Notes under the pieces: model-generated | What the model was told of the DNA's origin: nothing | Databases searched by the model: none | What the model saw: the letters and a program-made list of their open reading frames with translations, nothing else | Shown here: positions 26,021-35,095 of the stretch, piece by piece | Layout of the letters: each line of letters opens with the position of its first letter | Position numbering within the stretch: position 1 is the stretch's first letter | Program-made: the position numbers and the translations under genes | NCBI RefSeq assembly: GCF_016107705.1 | Contig: NZ_JAEHGC010000008.1 | Location: forward strand, 1 to 64,000 | DNA length: 64,000 nt | Reading direction: 5' to 3' | Origin: Neobacillus cucumis | GTDB taxonomy: Bacteria; Bacillota; Bacilli; Bacillales_B; DSM-18226

Positions 26021-26361
26021 GTTAAGGGGGGATAACAATTACTCCGAACCTAAATTCTTTGCTGTAGTATAGCTGTACTTTTTTAAGAGATTTGTTATAT
26101 TTAAATAATTTAATCGGAATATTGAGAAATACTAAATAATAGATTTTTCCGAATTTTACTTTAATCATATTCCTATTACATTGATAGAATTACATATTTT
26201 TATTGAAAACTTAACAGTACGGAGGCGTTTTTATATTTATTAAATAAGATGAATTTAAATTCCAAAAATTAATACTTTAATAACATTGAATATCTGTGAT
26301 ATATTAATAAAGTAATATTTTTATTCTATTAAAAATAATCTAAAAAATAGGGGTGCTATGA
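26021..26361. other. AT-rich leader/promoter region of the ABC transporter
   Basis: About 340 very AT-rich bases with no supported gene. There is an isolated CGGAGGCG at about 26219 with no ORF behind it. The promoter of the transporter operon must lie here, but no clear -35/-10 pair, T-box or ARG box was seen. Confidence 0.35.
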
Positions 26362-27132
26362 ATGAAGAAATTTGGTTTATTTAGTTTATTTTTAATCCTT
26401 ACTCTCTTTATCGCAGCTTGCGGAAGCAAGGAAACAACAGGAGAGAAAGCGGATAGTGGAAAGGTATATAAAGTAGGCGTGGATACCACTTACCCACCAT
26501 TTGAATATAAAGATGGAAATGATTATAAGGGTATCGATATTGATTTGATCAATGCAATTGCGAAAAATCAGGGCTTTAAGATTGAACTTAATCCAATGGA
26601 TTTTGGTGGAATTATTCCAGCCATGCAGGCTAATCAGCTTGATGTAGCGATTGCTGGAATGAGCATTACAGATGAAAGAAAAAAGGTAGTAGACTTCTCA
26701 ACTCCGTATTTTGACGCAGGCTTAACAGTTGTTGTTAAAAAAGATAATTCAACTATTAAGTCAGTTAATGACCTTAAAGGAAAAACTGTTGCTGTTAAAA
26801 AAGGAACAACAGGTGCGAAATATGCACAAGATAATGCATCTAAACTAGGAATTAAAGTCGTTCAATTTAACGATAGTCCTGCAATGTTCCAGGAAGTTTC
26901 TAATGGAAATGCAGATGCACTTATTGAAGACTACCCAGTTATCTCTTACGCTATTGCCCAAAAGGACCTTGGTTTGAAAATTGTGGGTGATCGATTAAAT
27001 GGCGACCAATATGGAATTGCTGTTTTGAAAGGTCAAAACAAGGATTTAATTGAAAAAATTAATAAAGGTCTTGCTGAACTTAAAAAAGATGGAACATATG
27101 ATAAAATTGTAAAATCTTATCTTGGTGAATAA
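26362..27132 (+). CDS. amino-acid ABC transporter, substrate-binding lipoprotein
   Basis: A 256-residue lipoprotein. The signal peptide ends in lipobox IAAC, so the mature protein starts at Cys20 and is membrane-anchored. The rest is a family 3 solute-binding domain: VGVDTTYPPFEYKDG at its start, DVAIAGMSITDERKK, and DGTYDKIVKSYLGE at the end. It captures a polar or basic amino acid (glutamine, arginine or cystine types are all possible). The ATG follows AGGGGTG. It is the first gene of a three-gene operon with permease and ATPase, and has a hairpin behind it. Confidence 0.9.
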   Translation: MKKFGLFSLFLILTLFIAACGSKETTGEKADSGKVYKVGVDTTYPPFEYKDGNDYKGIDIDLINAIAKNQGFKIELNPMDFGGIIPAMQANQLDVAIAGMSITDERKKVVDFSTPYFDAGLTVVVKKDNSTIKSVNDLKGKTVAVKKGTTGAKYAQDNASKLGIKVVQFNDSPAMFQEVSNGNADALIEDYPVISYAIAQKDLGLKIVGDRLNGDQYGIAVLKGQNKDLIEKINKGLAELKKDGTYDKIVKSYLGE

Positions 27133-27144
27133 TATTGTTAATAG

Positions 27145-27171
27145 GCGCGCATAAAAGCGCGCTTTCTTTTT
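27145..27171 (+). terminator. internal hairpin/attenuator between binding protein and permease
   Basis: GCGCGC (27145-27150) pairs with GCGCGC (27157-27162), then TTTCTTTTT. A leaky terminator here would give excess binding protein over permease, common in such operons. Confidence 0.7.
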
Positions 27172-27187
27172 GAAAGGGGATGAAACA

Positions 27188-27832
27188 GTGGACGTAATTA
27201 CTGCATCTTTACCGATATTATTAAAAGGACTTCAAGTCACAATTTATATATTTGTTATTGCTATTATTCTAGGTTTTTTAATTGGCTTAGTGATGGCCTT
27301 GTTCCGGTTAGCACCTATTAAAATCTTGAATTGGATTGCCAAGGTATATGTTGATGCAATTCGAGGAACACCATTTATCGTACAGCTATTTTTTATTTAT
27401 TTTGGAGTGAATTCCCTCCATTTGATTTCCTTGAACAGTACAACGGCCGGTATTATCACCGTTGCCATTAACGCAGGGGCATATTTTGCAGAAATTATCA
27501 GAGCAGGAATTCAATCAATCGATAAGGGACAAACAGAAGCAGCTAGATCGATTGGTTTTACTGGAGCACAAACTATGCGCTACGTAGTCCTGCCTCAGGC
27601 TTTTAGAAGAATGCTGCCTACCATTACGAATCAATCCATTATTAGTTTAAAAGACACTTCCTTATTATCCGTTATTGGTATTGCGGATTTAACACAACAG
27701 GGTCAAATTCAGGCTTCAGCAACCTTTGAAGCATTTAAGATTTGGCTGGCTGTAGGTGTGATTTACTTTATCATCATTTATTTGTTAACCCTTCTTGCTA
27801 ATTTTGTTGAAAGGAGGATTCAGGTTCGATGA
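27188..27832 (+). CDS. amino-acid ABC transporter permease
   Basis: A 214-residue HisM/GlnP-type permease with about five membrane helices. The EAA loop is seen as [31 protein letters not shown] (about 110-140), the contact point with the ATPase. [11 protein letters not shown] is a family trait. The GTG at 27188 is spaced correctly from GAAAGGGGA. Its stop overlaps the ATPase start by four bases. One permease gene only, so it would act as a homodimer. Confidence 0.9.
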   Translation: MDVITASLPILLKGLQVTIYIFVIAIILGFLIGLVMALFRLAPIKILNWIAKVYVDAIRGTPFIVQLFFIYFGVNSLHLISLNSTTAGIITVAINAGAYFAEIIRAGIQSIDKGQTEAARSIGFTGAQTMRYVVLPQAFRRMLPTITNQSIISLKDTSLLSVIGIADLTQQGQIQASATFEAFKIWLAVGVIYFIIIYLLTLLANFVERRIQVR

Positions 27833-28557
27833 GCATTATAACAGTGAAAAACTTAAGAAAATCCTTCGGGAATCTAGAGGTTTTAAAAGATATTAATGCA
27901 GAAATACAAGAAAAAGAAGTAATATGTGTCATTGGTCCTTCTGGATCAGGTAAGAGTACATTTCTTCGATGCCTAAATCGCCTAGAAGAAATCTCGGGTG
28001 GCGAGGTGGTCATTAACGGACATAATATAACGGACCCCAAAATTAATATAAACAAAGTAAGACAAGAAGTTGGAATGGTGTTTCAACAATTTAATCTTTT
28101 CCCTCATAAAACCGTTTTAGAAAATATCACTTTAGGACCTATTAAAATTCTTTCTACGGATAAAGCGGAAGCTGAAAAAATCGCTCTTGAGCTACTTAAT
28201 AAGGTTGGGCTTAAAGAAAAAGCTAACAGCTACCCGGGAGAACTATCCGGCGGACAAAAACAGCGTGTTGCCATTGCAAGAGCGCTGGCAATGAATCCTA
28301 AAATCATGCTCTTTGACGAACCGACTTCTGCACTTGACCCGGAAATGGTCGGGGATGTTTTAGAGGTTATGAAGCAGCTTGCTAAAGAAGGCATGACCAT
28401 GGTAGTTGTTACACATGAAATGGGATTTGCCCGGGAAGTTGGAGATCGTGTTATCTTCATGGATGGAGGGTATATTGTAGAAGAAAATGAACCGAATCAG
28501 TTATTCGGTGCCCCTCAGCATGAGAGAACGAAGGCTTTCTTAAGTAAGGTGCTATAA
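27829..28557 (+). CDS. amino-acid ABC transporter ATP-binding protein
   Basis: A 242-residue ATPase of the GlnQ/ArtP type. It has Walker [11 protein letters not shown]-loop [10 protein letters not shown], signature LSGGQKQR, Walker [15 protein letters not shown] and the switch His in VVTHEMG. It powers import by the adjacent permease and binding protein. The ATGA overlap with the permease indicates coupling. A long terminator hairpin follows. Confidence 0.93.
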   Translation: MSIITVKNLRKSFGNLEVLKDINAEIQEKEVICVIGPSGSGKSTFLRCLNRLEEISGGEVVINGHNITDPKININKVRQEVGMVFQQFNLFPHKTVLENITLGPIKILSTDKAEAEKIALELLNKVGLKEKANSYPGELSGGQKQRVAIARALAMNPKIMLFDEPTSALDPEMVGDVLEVMKQLAKEGMTMVVVTHEMGFAREVGDRVIFMDGGYIVEENEPNQLFGAPQHERTKAFLSKVL

Positions 28558-28577
28558 GCAAAAATAACAGGGTAATT

Positions 28578-28630
28578 TAAAAAAGGGGGAACCTTAAAGT
28601 ATAAAAACTTTTAAGGTTCCCCCTTTTTAT
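28578..28630 (+). terminator. terminator of the amino-acid ABC operon
   Basis: A long, nearly perfect stem: AAAAGGGGGAACCTTAAA with its complement, then TTTTTAT. Confidence 0.9.
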
Positions 28631-28713
28631 TTAAAGTATCTTGTTAGTCTGCAATACCATTGTCCGACTGCAACGTATAGGTCGGGCAGCGCATGTTTCC
28701 TTCATGAAGATGC

Positions 28714-28741
28714 TTGTGCTGGCGGTTTTATTGTATATAAT
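28714..28741 (+). promoter_or_regulatory. putative sigma-A promoter of the DUF997/panF pair
   Basis: TTGTGC (28714-28719), 16-base spacer, TATAAT (28736-28741), 53 bases before the ATG. Confidence 0.5.
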
Positions 28742-28794
28742 ACTTGTCTTTCAATAAATTAGACTTAAAATGAAGTAAGGAAAGGTGTGAACTT

Positions 28795-29067
28795 ATGGAA
28801 GATAAACGTTTTAGCATTGCACACCGAGAAGCAATGATAGGTGTCATTCTTGTGATAATTAACTTTGCTATTTGGTATGGTTTTGCGTACGGTCTTGGAA
28901 GGCAGGACCCGACAACATATACGTACATCCTCGGTTTTCCGGCATGGTTCTTTTATAGCTGTATTGCTGGTACGGTCTTCATGATTGTGTTAATCGCCAT
29001 CGTCATGAAATTCTTCTTTTCCGAAGTTTCACTTGAGGAGGAAGATGAAGAATGCACTGGCAAGTAA
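28795..29067 (+). CDS. YhdT family small membrane protein (DUF997)
   Basis: A 90-residue protein with two membrane helices (about 15-35 and 50-75) and the family trait NFAIWYGFAYGLG, ending in an acidic tail EEEDEE. DUF997 proteins such as E. coli YhdT are encoded next to PanF and probably form an accessory subunit of the symporter. Its 3' end overlaps the next gene by 16 bases. The ATG follows GGAAAGG. Confidence 0.85.
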   Translation: MEDKRFSIAHREAMIGVILVIINFAIWYGFAYGLGRQDPTTYTYILGFPAWFFYSCIAGTVFMIVLIAIVMKFFFSEVSLEEEDEECTGK

Positions 29068-30497
29068 TCATTCCACTTGCATTATTCCTTGTCATTATTT
29101 TCTTTATTGGCTTTTGGGCAAATGCGCGTGTTCGACAATCAGATTCGTTTCTATCAGATTATTTCCTTGGTGGACGTGAAATGGGTGGCTTCCTGCTCGC
29201 AATGACCATGATGGCAACATATGGAAGTGCATCGAGTTTTATTGGTGGTCCTGGTGTAGCGTATCAAACAGGTCTAGGTTGGGTGCTGCTTGCAATGGCT
29301 CAATTACCTGCAGGTTATTTTGTCTTGATGATTCTAGGGAAAAAGTTTGCGATAATTGCACGTAAATATGAGGCAATTACGTTAATTGACTTCCTAAAGG
29401 CTCGTTATCAATCCAATGCGATTGTGCTGCTTTCAGCAATTGCTATTTTTGTTTTTTTATTCGCATCGATGACAGCTCAATGGGTTGGTGGAGCACGATT
29501 AATCGAGTCCTTAACTGGGTTACCTTACCGGGGTGCCTTGCTCATCTTTGCCGTAGCGGTGCTTGTATATGTAATTATTGGCGGCTTTGCGGCTGTGGCC
29601 TTAACAGATGCATTGCAGGGTTCCGTTATGATTATAGGTACAGTCATTCTCCTTGTAGCGGTTACCATCGAAGGAGGCGGGGTTTCTGCCATTATGGCAA
29701 ATCTTGTTGCAGAAAATCCAAATCTTGTTTCGCCATACGGTGCGGATGCAAGCCTTTCACCGCTTTATGTATCAACCTTCTGGATTTTAATTGGAATTGG
29801 TGTAATTGGCTTGCCGCAGATTGCCGTTCGTGCGATGAGCTATAAAGATTCAAAAGGAATGCATCGGGCAATCATTATTGGAACCATTGGGATTGGTACC
29901 ATTATGTTTGGGATGCATTTAATCGGTGTATTCGGACGTGCCGTGATTCCAGGGATTGAAATTGGCGATAAAGTGATGCCGACATTAACACTTGATATTT
30001 TACCGCCGGTTCTTGCTGGAATTGTATTAGCAGCACCAATGGCAGCCATTATGTCTACGGTGAATGCCTTATTAATTTTAGTAAGCTCAACGCTTGTTAA
30101 GGATGTATATTTAAACTTTATTAAACCAAGTGCAAAAGATGCTGAAATTCAACGTATGAGCTTTATTGTGACAACAGTTGTCGGAATTGCCGTTGTGTTA
30201 TTTGCATTAAATCCGCCAGATCTATTAATTTGGTTAAACTTATTTGCGTTTGGCGGGCTGGAATCGGCATTTTTTTTATGGGTCGTAGTGTTAGGTCTGT
30301 ATTGGAAAGGTGCCAATAAATACGGAGCGATTACTTCCATGATTGTCGGACTTGTTTCCTATGTTTATATTTATCACTTCCATGTCAATTTATTTGGGAT
30401 GAATAGTGTAACAATCCCTATCGTTGTATCTCTTCTTGTGTTTGTGCTTGTCAGTATGTGGACCAAGCATTTGGTCAAACAACCAAATAGGTTGTAA
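29052..30497 (+). CDS. panF: sodium:solute symporter, PanF (pantothenate) type
   Basis: A 481-residue SSS-family transporter with about 13 membrane helices. YFLGGREMGGFLLAMTMMATYGSASSFIGGPG near the N-terminus is the PanF-type signature, and the paired DUF997 gene supports pantothenate/Na+ symport. It is convergent with a gentisate operon, so aromatic-acid uptake is a conceivable but less likely role. The bidirectional hairpin downstream separates the two transcripts. Confidence 0.8.
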   Translation: MHWQVIIPLALFLVIIFFIGFWANARVRQSDSFLSDYFLGGREMGGFLLAMTMMATYGSASSFIGGPGVAYQTGLGWVLLAMAQLPAGYFVLMILGKKFAIIARKYEAITLIDFLKARYQSNAIVLLSAIAIFVFLFASMTAQWVGGARLIESLTGLPYRGALLIFAVAVLVYVIIGGFAAVALTDALQGSVMIIGTVILLVAVTIEGGGVSAIMANLVAENPNLVSPYGADASLSPLYVSTFWILIGIGVIGLPQIAVRAMSYKDSKGMHRAIIIGTIGIGTIMFGMHLIGVFGRAVIPGIEIGDKVMPTLTLDILPPVLAGIVLAAPMAAIMSTVNALLILVSSTLVKDVYLNFIKPSAKDAEIQRMSFIVTTVVGIAVVLFALNPPDLLIWLNLFAFGGLESAFFLWVVVLGLYWKGANKYGAITSMIVGLVSYVYIYHFHVNLFGMNSVTIPIVVSLLVFVLVSMWTKHLVKQPNRL

Positions 30498-30529
30498 AAT
30501 GATTTTGATAAGAAACTATAATAGTCGAT

Positions 30530-30580
30530 AAAAAAGACCATCTCAAAAGCCATTACGGCGGCTCGAGATGGTCTCTTATT
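30530..30580. terminator. bidirectional terminator, panF / gentisate operon
   Basis: AGACCATCTC (30535-30544) pairs with GAGATGGTCT (30565-30574), inner GCC/GGC. A five-T run follows on the minus strand. Confidence 0.8.
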
Positions 30581-30672
30581 CTTCTTGACAATCTAACTGC
30601 TGATACCAAGAGCATGTGACTGTTTTACCATTCTAAATTTAAGAAAGGAAACCATTTTCCATGCCCAATCTA

Positions 30673-31797
30673 TTAACGAAAGTCTGCTTTAAATTCACCA
30701 GTAATTTTTTGGTGGCCGTTATTTTCCTCAAAGGATTGCTCTTGTTCTAAGTCGAAACGATTCATAATCGGTAAATCGTTAACTGAGAATAGGTAAGAGT
30801 CTTCTGATGCAGAGTGTTCATACCAAGCCCAGTTTGGAACAACGAAGTAATCGCCTTTTTTCCAATCGAAGCGAATGCCGTCAATTACTGTGAAACCTTC
30901 ACCTTTGTGTACCTGGTAAACCGTTGAGTGTGTATGACGTAATGCGGTGGTTTGGAAACCTTTTGGCAAATGCTGCATTCTAGTGCCAAGTGTCGGGTTG
31001 GCCGATTTACCTGTAGAGGGGTTAATGTATTCAACCGCATATCCATGGTGTGGATTTGGATCGAATTCCATCAAGCCTTTAATTCCTTCTACAGTGCGAT
31101 CAAATTTATAATTAGCAAGCGGAGCAACTGTGAATTTATCATCACCAACAGGACGAACCATACCGCCGCGATAACGTCTCTCTGAAAAGTTATCTGGAAT
31201 ATCTGGTTGTTGCAGGCCATCTTCATATGGTTCAAAGAATGTACCGCCGATTGCGTAAATAGTAGGAATATCTAAAGCATCCATCCAATACATAGGTAAA
31301 TCGCCTAAATGTTCATGCCCATGCCATAAGCCCTTTGGCGTAATTAAAAAGTCGCCTTCTTCCATGAAAACACGCTCACCCTGTACAATCGTGTATGCAC
31401 CTGTACCTTCAGAGATGAACCGCAATGCACTTTGTGAGTGACGGTGGGATGGTGCTTTTTCACCAGGTAATAACATTTGCACAGCTGCATAAATCGTTTG
31501 CGTCGTAGATCCCCATCCCCAAGGTTCACGATAAGTTAATCCAGGATTTTGGAAATAAATTGCACGACGTTCGCCTCCGCGTTCTGGTGTGAAGATTTGA
31601 GCTGCTTCAGCCATTTTCTTTTTGATTAATTCATCGCTCCAAAGATAAGCTTGTGCTTGAGACTTTGGCGTTTTGTGCATAATTTGAGGAATTGCTTCCC
31701 AAAGTGGCCCTAAGTTGTATTGTTGAATATCTCTAGTGTAATCGGTTACAATTGAGCTTTTCATAAACTCTTGAACTTCTTGACTTACTTCAGCCAT
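30673..31797 (-). CDS. gentisate 1,2-dioxygenase
   Basis: A 374-residue bicupin Fe(II) dioxygenase that opens the ring of gentisate to maleylpyruvate. The first cupin has the metal ligands in PSHRHSQSALRFISEG (about 115-130) and WHGHEH. The second has LRHTHSTVYQVHKGEG (about 285). The length fits gentisate dioxygenases, and the neighbours (fumarylacetoacetate hydrolase-type protein, 3-hydroxybenzoate 6-hydroxylase) confirm the pathway. It is second in a two-gene minus-strand operon, 82 bases after the hydrolase gene. Confidence 0.92.
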   Translation of the reverse strand: MAEVSQEVQEFMKSSIVTDYTRDIQQYNLGPLWEAIPQIMHKTPKSQAQAYLWSDELIKKKMAEAAQIFTPERGGERRAIYFQNPGLTYREPWGWGSTTQTIYAAVQMLLPGEKAPSHRHSQSALRFISEGTGAYTIVQGERVFMEEGDFLITPKGLWHGHEHLGDLPMYWMDALDIPTIYAIGGTFFEPYEDGLQQPDIPDNFSERRYRGGMVRPVGDDKFTVAPLANYKFDRTVEGIKGLMEFDPNPHHGYAVEYINPSTGKSANPTLGTRMQHLPKGFQTTALRHTHSTVYQVHKGEGFTVIDGIRFDWKKGDYFVVPNWAWYEHSASEDSYLFSVNDLPIMNRFDLEQEQSFEENNGHQKITGEFKADFR

Positions 31798-31879
31798 TTC
31801 CCATTCCCCTTTACCATTCCAATTTTATAGAGAAAAGGGGAGCAGCGTATTTGCTGCTCGAACCCTAGCATCTCCCTAA

Positions 31880-32830
31880 TTAAACAGTGACAGCAGACCC
31901 AACTGCCTTCACTTTATTTTCGAGTACACCAATTTGATCGATTTCGATACGAACTACATCCCCATCTTTTAAGAATTGTGGAGGATTCATAGCAACTCCA
32001 ACGCCCCCAGGAGTTCCTGTTAACACAACATCGCCTGGCTCTAGCGTCATTAAATTTGATAAGAAAGCTACTAATTTTTGAACGGTGAATACTAGATTGG
32101 CAGTATTCGTTTTTTGACGTACTTCACCATTTACTTTTAGGACAACATCTAAGCCGGATGGATTTGGTATTTCATCGGCTGTTACTAAATATGGTCCCAT
32201 TGGTGCACTGCCTTCTACTGTTTTTCCTTGCAGCCATTGAAGAGTTCGACGTTGAATATCACGATAGGTTACGTCATTTGTAATGGTATAACCTGCTACA
32301 TAGTCTAATGCATCCTCTTCGGAAACATTGCGAGCTTGTTTTCCGACAACAAAAGTAAACTCTGCTTCATAGTCAAGCTGGTCAGAAATTGGATAGTGTG
32401 GAATATTGTCTTCTGGCCCTAAGATGGTATTAGCAAATTTTGCAAAAATAACGGGGTTTGATGGGATTTCCCGGCCCATTTCTAAAATGTGCTCACGATA
32501 GTTGTGACCAACGCAAATAATTTTGCCTGGACGCTGCACAGGTGCTTCTACCTTAACATCCTCGAGATTGTAAACTACTTTTTTATCAAAACTTTCAGGA
32601 TTAGCTAAAATGAAATCTACGGCATTTTGCGCTAGTTTCAGCGATTCCTTACCGCCTTGGTATAACTCATCTGTATTATCTGGCACATATGCTTTTGCAA
32701 TAGCTTCATATCGGTATTTTCCTTCCGATTTTAACTGTGCTTGATAAGCATAGTTTAAGTCGATCACTTTATTATCAACGATTGCCCCTGAACGTGTATG
32801 CCCTGCGGCTGTAAAATTTATAAGTTTCAT
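31880..32830 (-). CDS. fumarylpyruvate hydrolase (FAH family)
   Basis: A 316-residue FAH-family enzyme expected to split fumarylpyruvate into fumarate and pyruvate. Metal ligands are in QLDYEAEFTFVVGK, and the GHNYREHILEMGREIP and GTPGGVGVAMNPP motifs are typical. The ATG at 32830 is six bases after AGGAGG; the ATG two codons earlier touches the RBS. It leads the operon with gentisate dioxygenase and is driven by a good promoter in the divergent region. FAH enzymes need the trans isomer, which implies an isomerase elsewhere or nearby. Confidence 0.88.
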   Translation of the reverse strand: MKLINFTAAGHTRSGAIVDNKVIDLNYAYQAQLKSEGKYRYEAIAKAYVPDNTDELYQGGKESLKLAQNAVDFILANPESFDKKVVYNLEDVKVEAPVQRPGKIICVGHNYREHILEMGREIPSNPVIFAKFANTILGPEDNIPHYPISDQLDYEAEFTFVVGKQARNVSEEDALDYVAGYTITNDVTYRDIQRRTLQWLQGKTVEGSAPMGPYLVTADEIPNPSGLDVVLKVNGEVRQKTNTANLVFTVQKLVAFLSNLMTLEPGDVVLTGTPGGVGVAMNPPQFLKDGDVVRIEIDQIGVLENKVKAVGSAVTV

Positions 32831-32864
32831 TGTCATCCTCCTATTTCCACTAATTATAAACTTA

Positions 32865-33065
32865 GTTCACTATTTATAAAAATATTAATCGAATTTTTAA
32901 GGATTGTCAATATTATTTGTTTTCAGAAAAATAACTCAGATGATTAGGTTTTAATATAAGAAGAGATTAGAAGTTTCTAAATTTTTCAACATTTGTATTG
33001 ACGAAATAGTGAAAAATGATATAAAGTTTACTTATCATGAACACTGTTCTCTATTTATAGAAAAT
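32865..33065. promoter_or_regulatory. divergent promoters of the gentisate cluster with a repeated operator
   Basis: Minus-strand promoter: TTGACA (32905-32910 complement), 17 bases, TAATAT (32882-32887 complement). Plus-strand promoter: TTGACG (32998-33003), 16 bases, TATAAA (33020-33025). A 19-20-bp sequence, GTTC[AT]CTATTTATA[AG]AAA, occurs twice in the same orientation: at 32865-32883, touching the minus -10, and at 33046-33065, just after the plus start. This looks like a repressor site shared by both transcripts. No regulator gene lies next to the cluster. Confidence 0.7.
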
Positions 33066-33091
33066 GATAATTTAATTGGAGGTAATTTTCA

Positions 33092-34285
33092 ATGACTAAT
33101 GTAAGCGATATTATTATCGTCGGTGGAGGAATCGGTGGTTTAGCTGCAGCTCTATCAATCCAGGAAACTGGAAAATCAATCGCAGTTTTTGAGCAGGCAC
33201 CTGAATTTGGGGAAATAGGTGCAGGGATTCAGTTGGCACCAAACGCGTTAGAAGTTTTAGACCGGCTGGGTGTAAAGGAAGAAATTGTGAAATATGCGGT
33301 GTTCCCAAAACGTCTTGTACTAAAAGATGTGTATACTGCAAAAGAATTAGCAACTCTAGACTTAGGGGAAGCTTTCCAAAAAGAATACGGCCAACCCTAT
33401 ATCGTATTGCATCGCTCTGACTTGCACAGAGTACTTTATGAAGCATGTCAAAAACGTGGTAATATCCAATTTTTTACAAACCAATGCATTCAAACTGCGG
33501 AACAAAATGGTGATACCGTAACTGTTGTCAACCAAAATGGTGAAACGTTTAGCGCAGAGGCAGTTATTGGTGCGGACGGGGTAAAATCAAAGCTTCGCAA
33601 ACTTTTTATTGATGATGAACCAGTAAACTCAGCGTATGTAGCTTACCGTGGGGCCATTCCAATTGAAGAAATAGCTCATGGCACAAACTTAGACTTAGAT
33701 GATGTAATCATGTGGATTGGACCAAACCTTCACATGGTACAATACCCAGTTCGCCGCGGTGAGCTTTATAATCAGGTAGTAGTATTTAAATCTTATGATG
33801 CAACAGTGGAAGACTGGGGAACACCAGAAGAAATGGCACGTCGTTTTGAAAATAGTCATCCAAAAGTGCAGAATGCATTAAATTACATTAACCGTCAATT
33901 CCGCTGGCAAATGTATGACCGTGAACCAATCGAAAATTGGACAAAAGGCAAAATTACATTATTAGGTGATTCAGGTCATGCAATGCTCCAATATTTAGCT
34001 CAAGGCGGTGTTCAAGCACTTGAAGATGCATTTGTGTTGGGAGAAGAACTAAAAAGACATAATTCCTACGAAGAAGCCTTTAAAACATACCAGGAAGTTC
34101 GAATTCCACGTGCTTCAATGGTTCAAAGATCGGCACGGAAATGGGGCGAAACGATTCACGCAGTGGATCCGCTTACAACCTTGCTTCGTGATCGTCTTTT
34201 CGAGCAGCACAAACCAACTGATTACCACAATGTTGATTTTCTCTATGGCTATTTCAATAAGAATTATCAGCGTGTAGATAGCTAA
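33092..34285 (+). CDS. 3-hydroxybenzoate 6-hydroxylase (FAD monooxygenase)
   Basis: A 397-residue class A flavoprotein monooxygenase. It has the FAD-binding IIVGGGIGGLAAAL at the N-terminus, the ADG motif (AVIGADGVKSKLR, about 160-172) and the GD motif (ITLLGDSGHAMLQYLAQGG, about 290). It resembles 3-hydroxybenzoate 6-hydroxylases, which make gentisate using NADH and O2; salicylate hydroxylases are the main alternative. Divergence from gentisate dioxygenase supports the former. The ATG follows GGAGGT. Confidence 0.85.
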   Translation: MTNVSDIIIVGGGIGGLAAALSIQETGKSIAVFEQAPEFGEIGAGIQLAPNALEVLDRLGVKEEIVKYAVFPKRLVLKDVYTAKELATLDLGEAFQKEYGQPYIVLHRSDLHRVLYEACQKRGNIQFFTNQCIQTAEQNGDTVTVVNQNGETFSAEAVIGADGVKSKLRKLFIDDEPVNSAYVAYRGAIPIEEIAHGTNLDLDDVIMWIGPNLHMVQYPVRRGELYNQVVVFKSYDATVEDWGTPEEMARRFENSHPKVQNALNYINRQFRWQMYDREPIENWTKGKITLLGDSGHAMLQYLAQGGVQALEDAFVLGEELKRHNSYEEAFKTYQEVRIPRASMVQRSARKWGETIHAVDPLTTLLRDRLFEQHKPTDYHNVDFLYGYFNKNYQRVDS

Positions 34286-34307
34286 ATTTCAACTTTCGCA
34301 AAGAAAA

Positions 34308-34342
34308 ACGCGTTAGAGCTAACTCTAGCGCATTTTCTTTGC
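34308..34342 (+). terminator. hairpin between hydroxylase and DinB genes
   Basis: GCGTTAGAG pairs with CTCTAGCGC around CTAA, then ATTTTCTTT. It may be leaky, with read-through into the DinB gene. Confidence 0.65.
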
Positions 34343-34392
34343 AGCCATATATTCGGAACATTTCTTTACCTAGTTGAAGGAGGACATAATCT

Positions 34393-34887
34393 ATGACAAC
34401 AGCCGTACTGAATGAAAAATTGGAATTGTTTAAAAAGGGTATAGAGGATATTGTAGCGATATTGAAAAATACGGAAGAGGCGGCGCTTTTCATTAAGCCT
34501 TCTGAAAATGAATGGTCAGCCATGCAAATTGTTTCTCATATTTTAGAGGCTGTAGATTTTTGGGTTGCAGATTTGGAGGCGCTGCTAGTGGTTCCTGGGG
34601 CAAAATGGGGACGTAATCATGAACATGTGCGTCGTTTAGCTGCAGTAAATGAAGAGATTGTATCGCGTATAAATAAAGATGATGCCATAAATGCAATGCA
34701 AAGCTTAGTCCCAAAAGTAGAGGAAGCACTTGGAAAAGTTAAAGAAGAGGATCTAGTGAAGACAGCTCCAAGTTATAATCCAAACTTTGACGGAAAACCG
34801 TTATCATTTTTAGTCGACCACTTAATCGTTCAGCATGTTTTGGGCCATTATGGGCAAATGGTACGACACTTGGAAAAAGTTCAATAA
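34393..34887 (+). CDS. DinB-family protein, candidate thiol-dependent maleylpyruvate isomerase
   Basis: A 164-residue four-helix DinB/YfiT-like protein. The metal-binding histidine triad is intact: His49 (IVSHILEAVDFW) and His148/His152 (VQHVLGHYGQM). The fold includes bacillithiol S-transferases and the mycothiol-dependent maleylpyruvate isomerase. It follows the hydroxylase by 107 bases in the gentisate cluster, which otherwise lacks an isomerase to connect gentisate dioxygenase with fumarylpyruvate hydrolase. A bacillithiol-dependent isomerase role is therefore a reasonable inference, not shown. The ATG follows GAAGGAGG. Confidence 0.7.
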   Translation: MTTAVLNEKLELFKKGIEDIVAILKNTEEAALFIKPSENEWSAMQIVSHILEAVDFWVADLEALLVVPGAKWGRNHEHVRRLAAVNEEIVSRINKDDAINAMQSLVPKVEEALGKVKEEDLVKTAPSYNPNFDGKPLSFLVDHLIVQHVLGHYGQMVRHLEKVQ

Positions 34888-34890
34888 GAA

Positions 34891-34918
34891 GCCACCATGG
34901 GGACGGTTCCAGTGGTAC
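34891..34918. repeat. REP-like element with GGGGACGGTTC core, copy 1
   Basis: GCCACC...GTGGTAC ends frame the core GGGGACGGTTCC (34899-34910). The same core recurs at 36307-36317. This motif belongs to interspersed palindromic repeats I recall from Firmicutes genomes. Confidence 0.7.
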
Positions 34919-34919
34919 A

Positions 34920-34970
34920 AAGAGACCAACTTAGGAAGAAGATTGCTTCCTGAGTTGGTCTCTTTTGCTT
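34920..34970 (+). terminator. terminator after DinB gene
   Basis: A long stem, AAGAGACCAACTTAGGAAG with CTTCCTGAGTTGGTCTCTT, then TTTT. It is a strong, near-perfect hairpin. Confidence 0.88.
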
Positions 34971-35095
34971 TATTAAGGTCGCAAATGCAAAAGTATTTTC
35001 GATAATTTCTTGAAATATTGATATTCTGGTCGTAAAGTCAATTTAAGGATTAAAATAACTATATGAAAAAGTACTAACAGACTAGGAGGAGAAAA

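Noticed and set aside
29052..30497. The PanF-type symporter as the aromatic-acid importer of the gentisate cluster
   Set aside because: It is convergent with the cluster, separated by a terminator, and paired with DUF997, which points to pantothenate.
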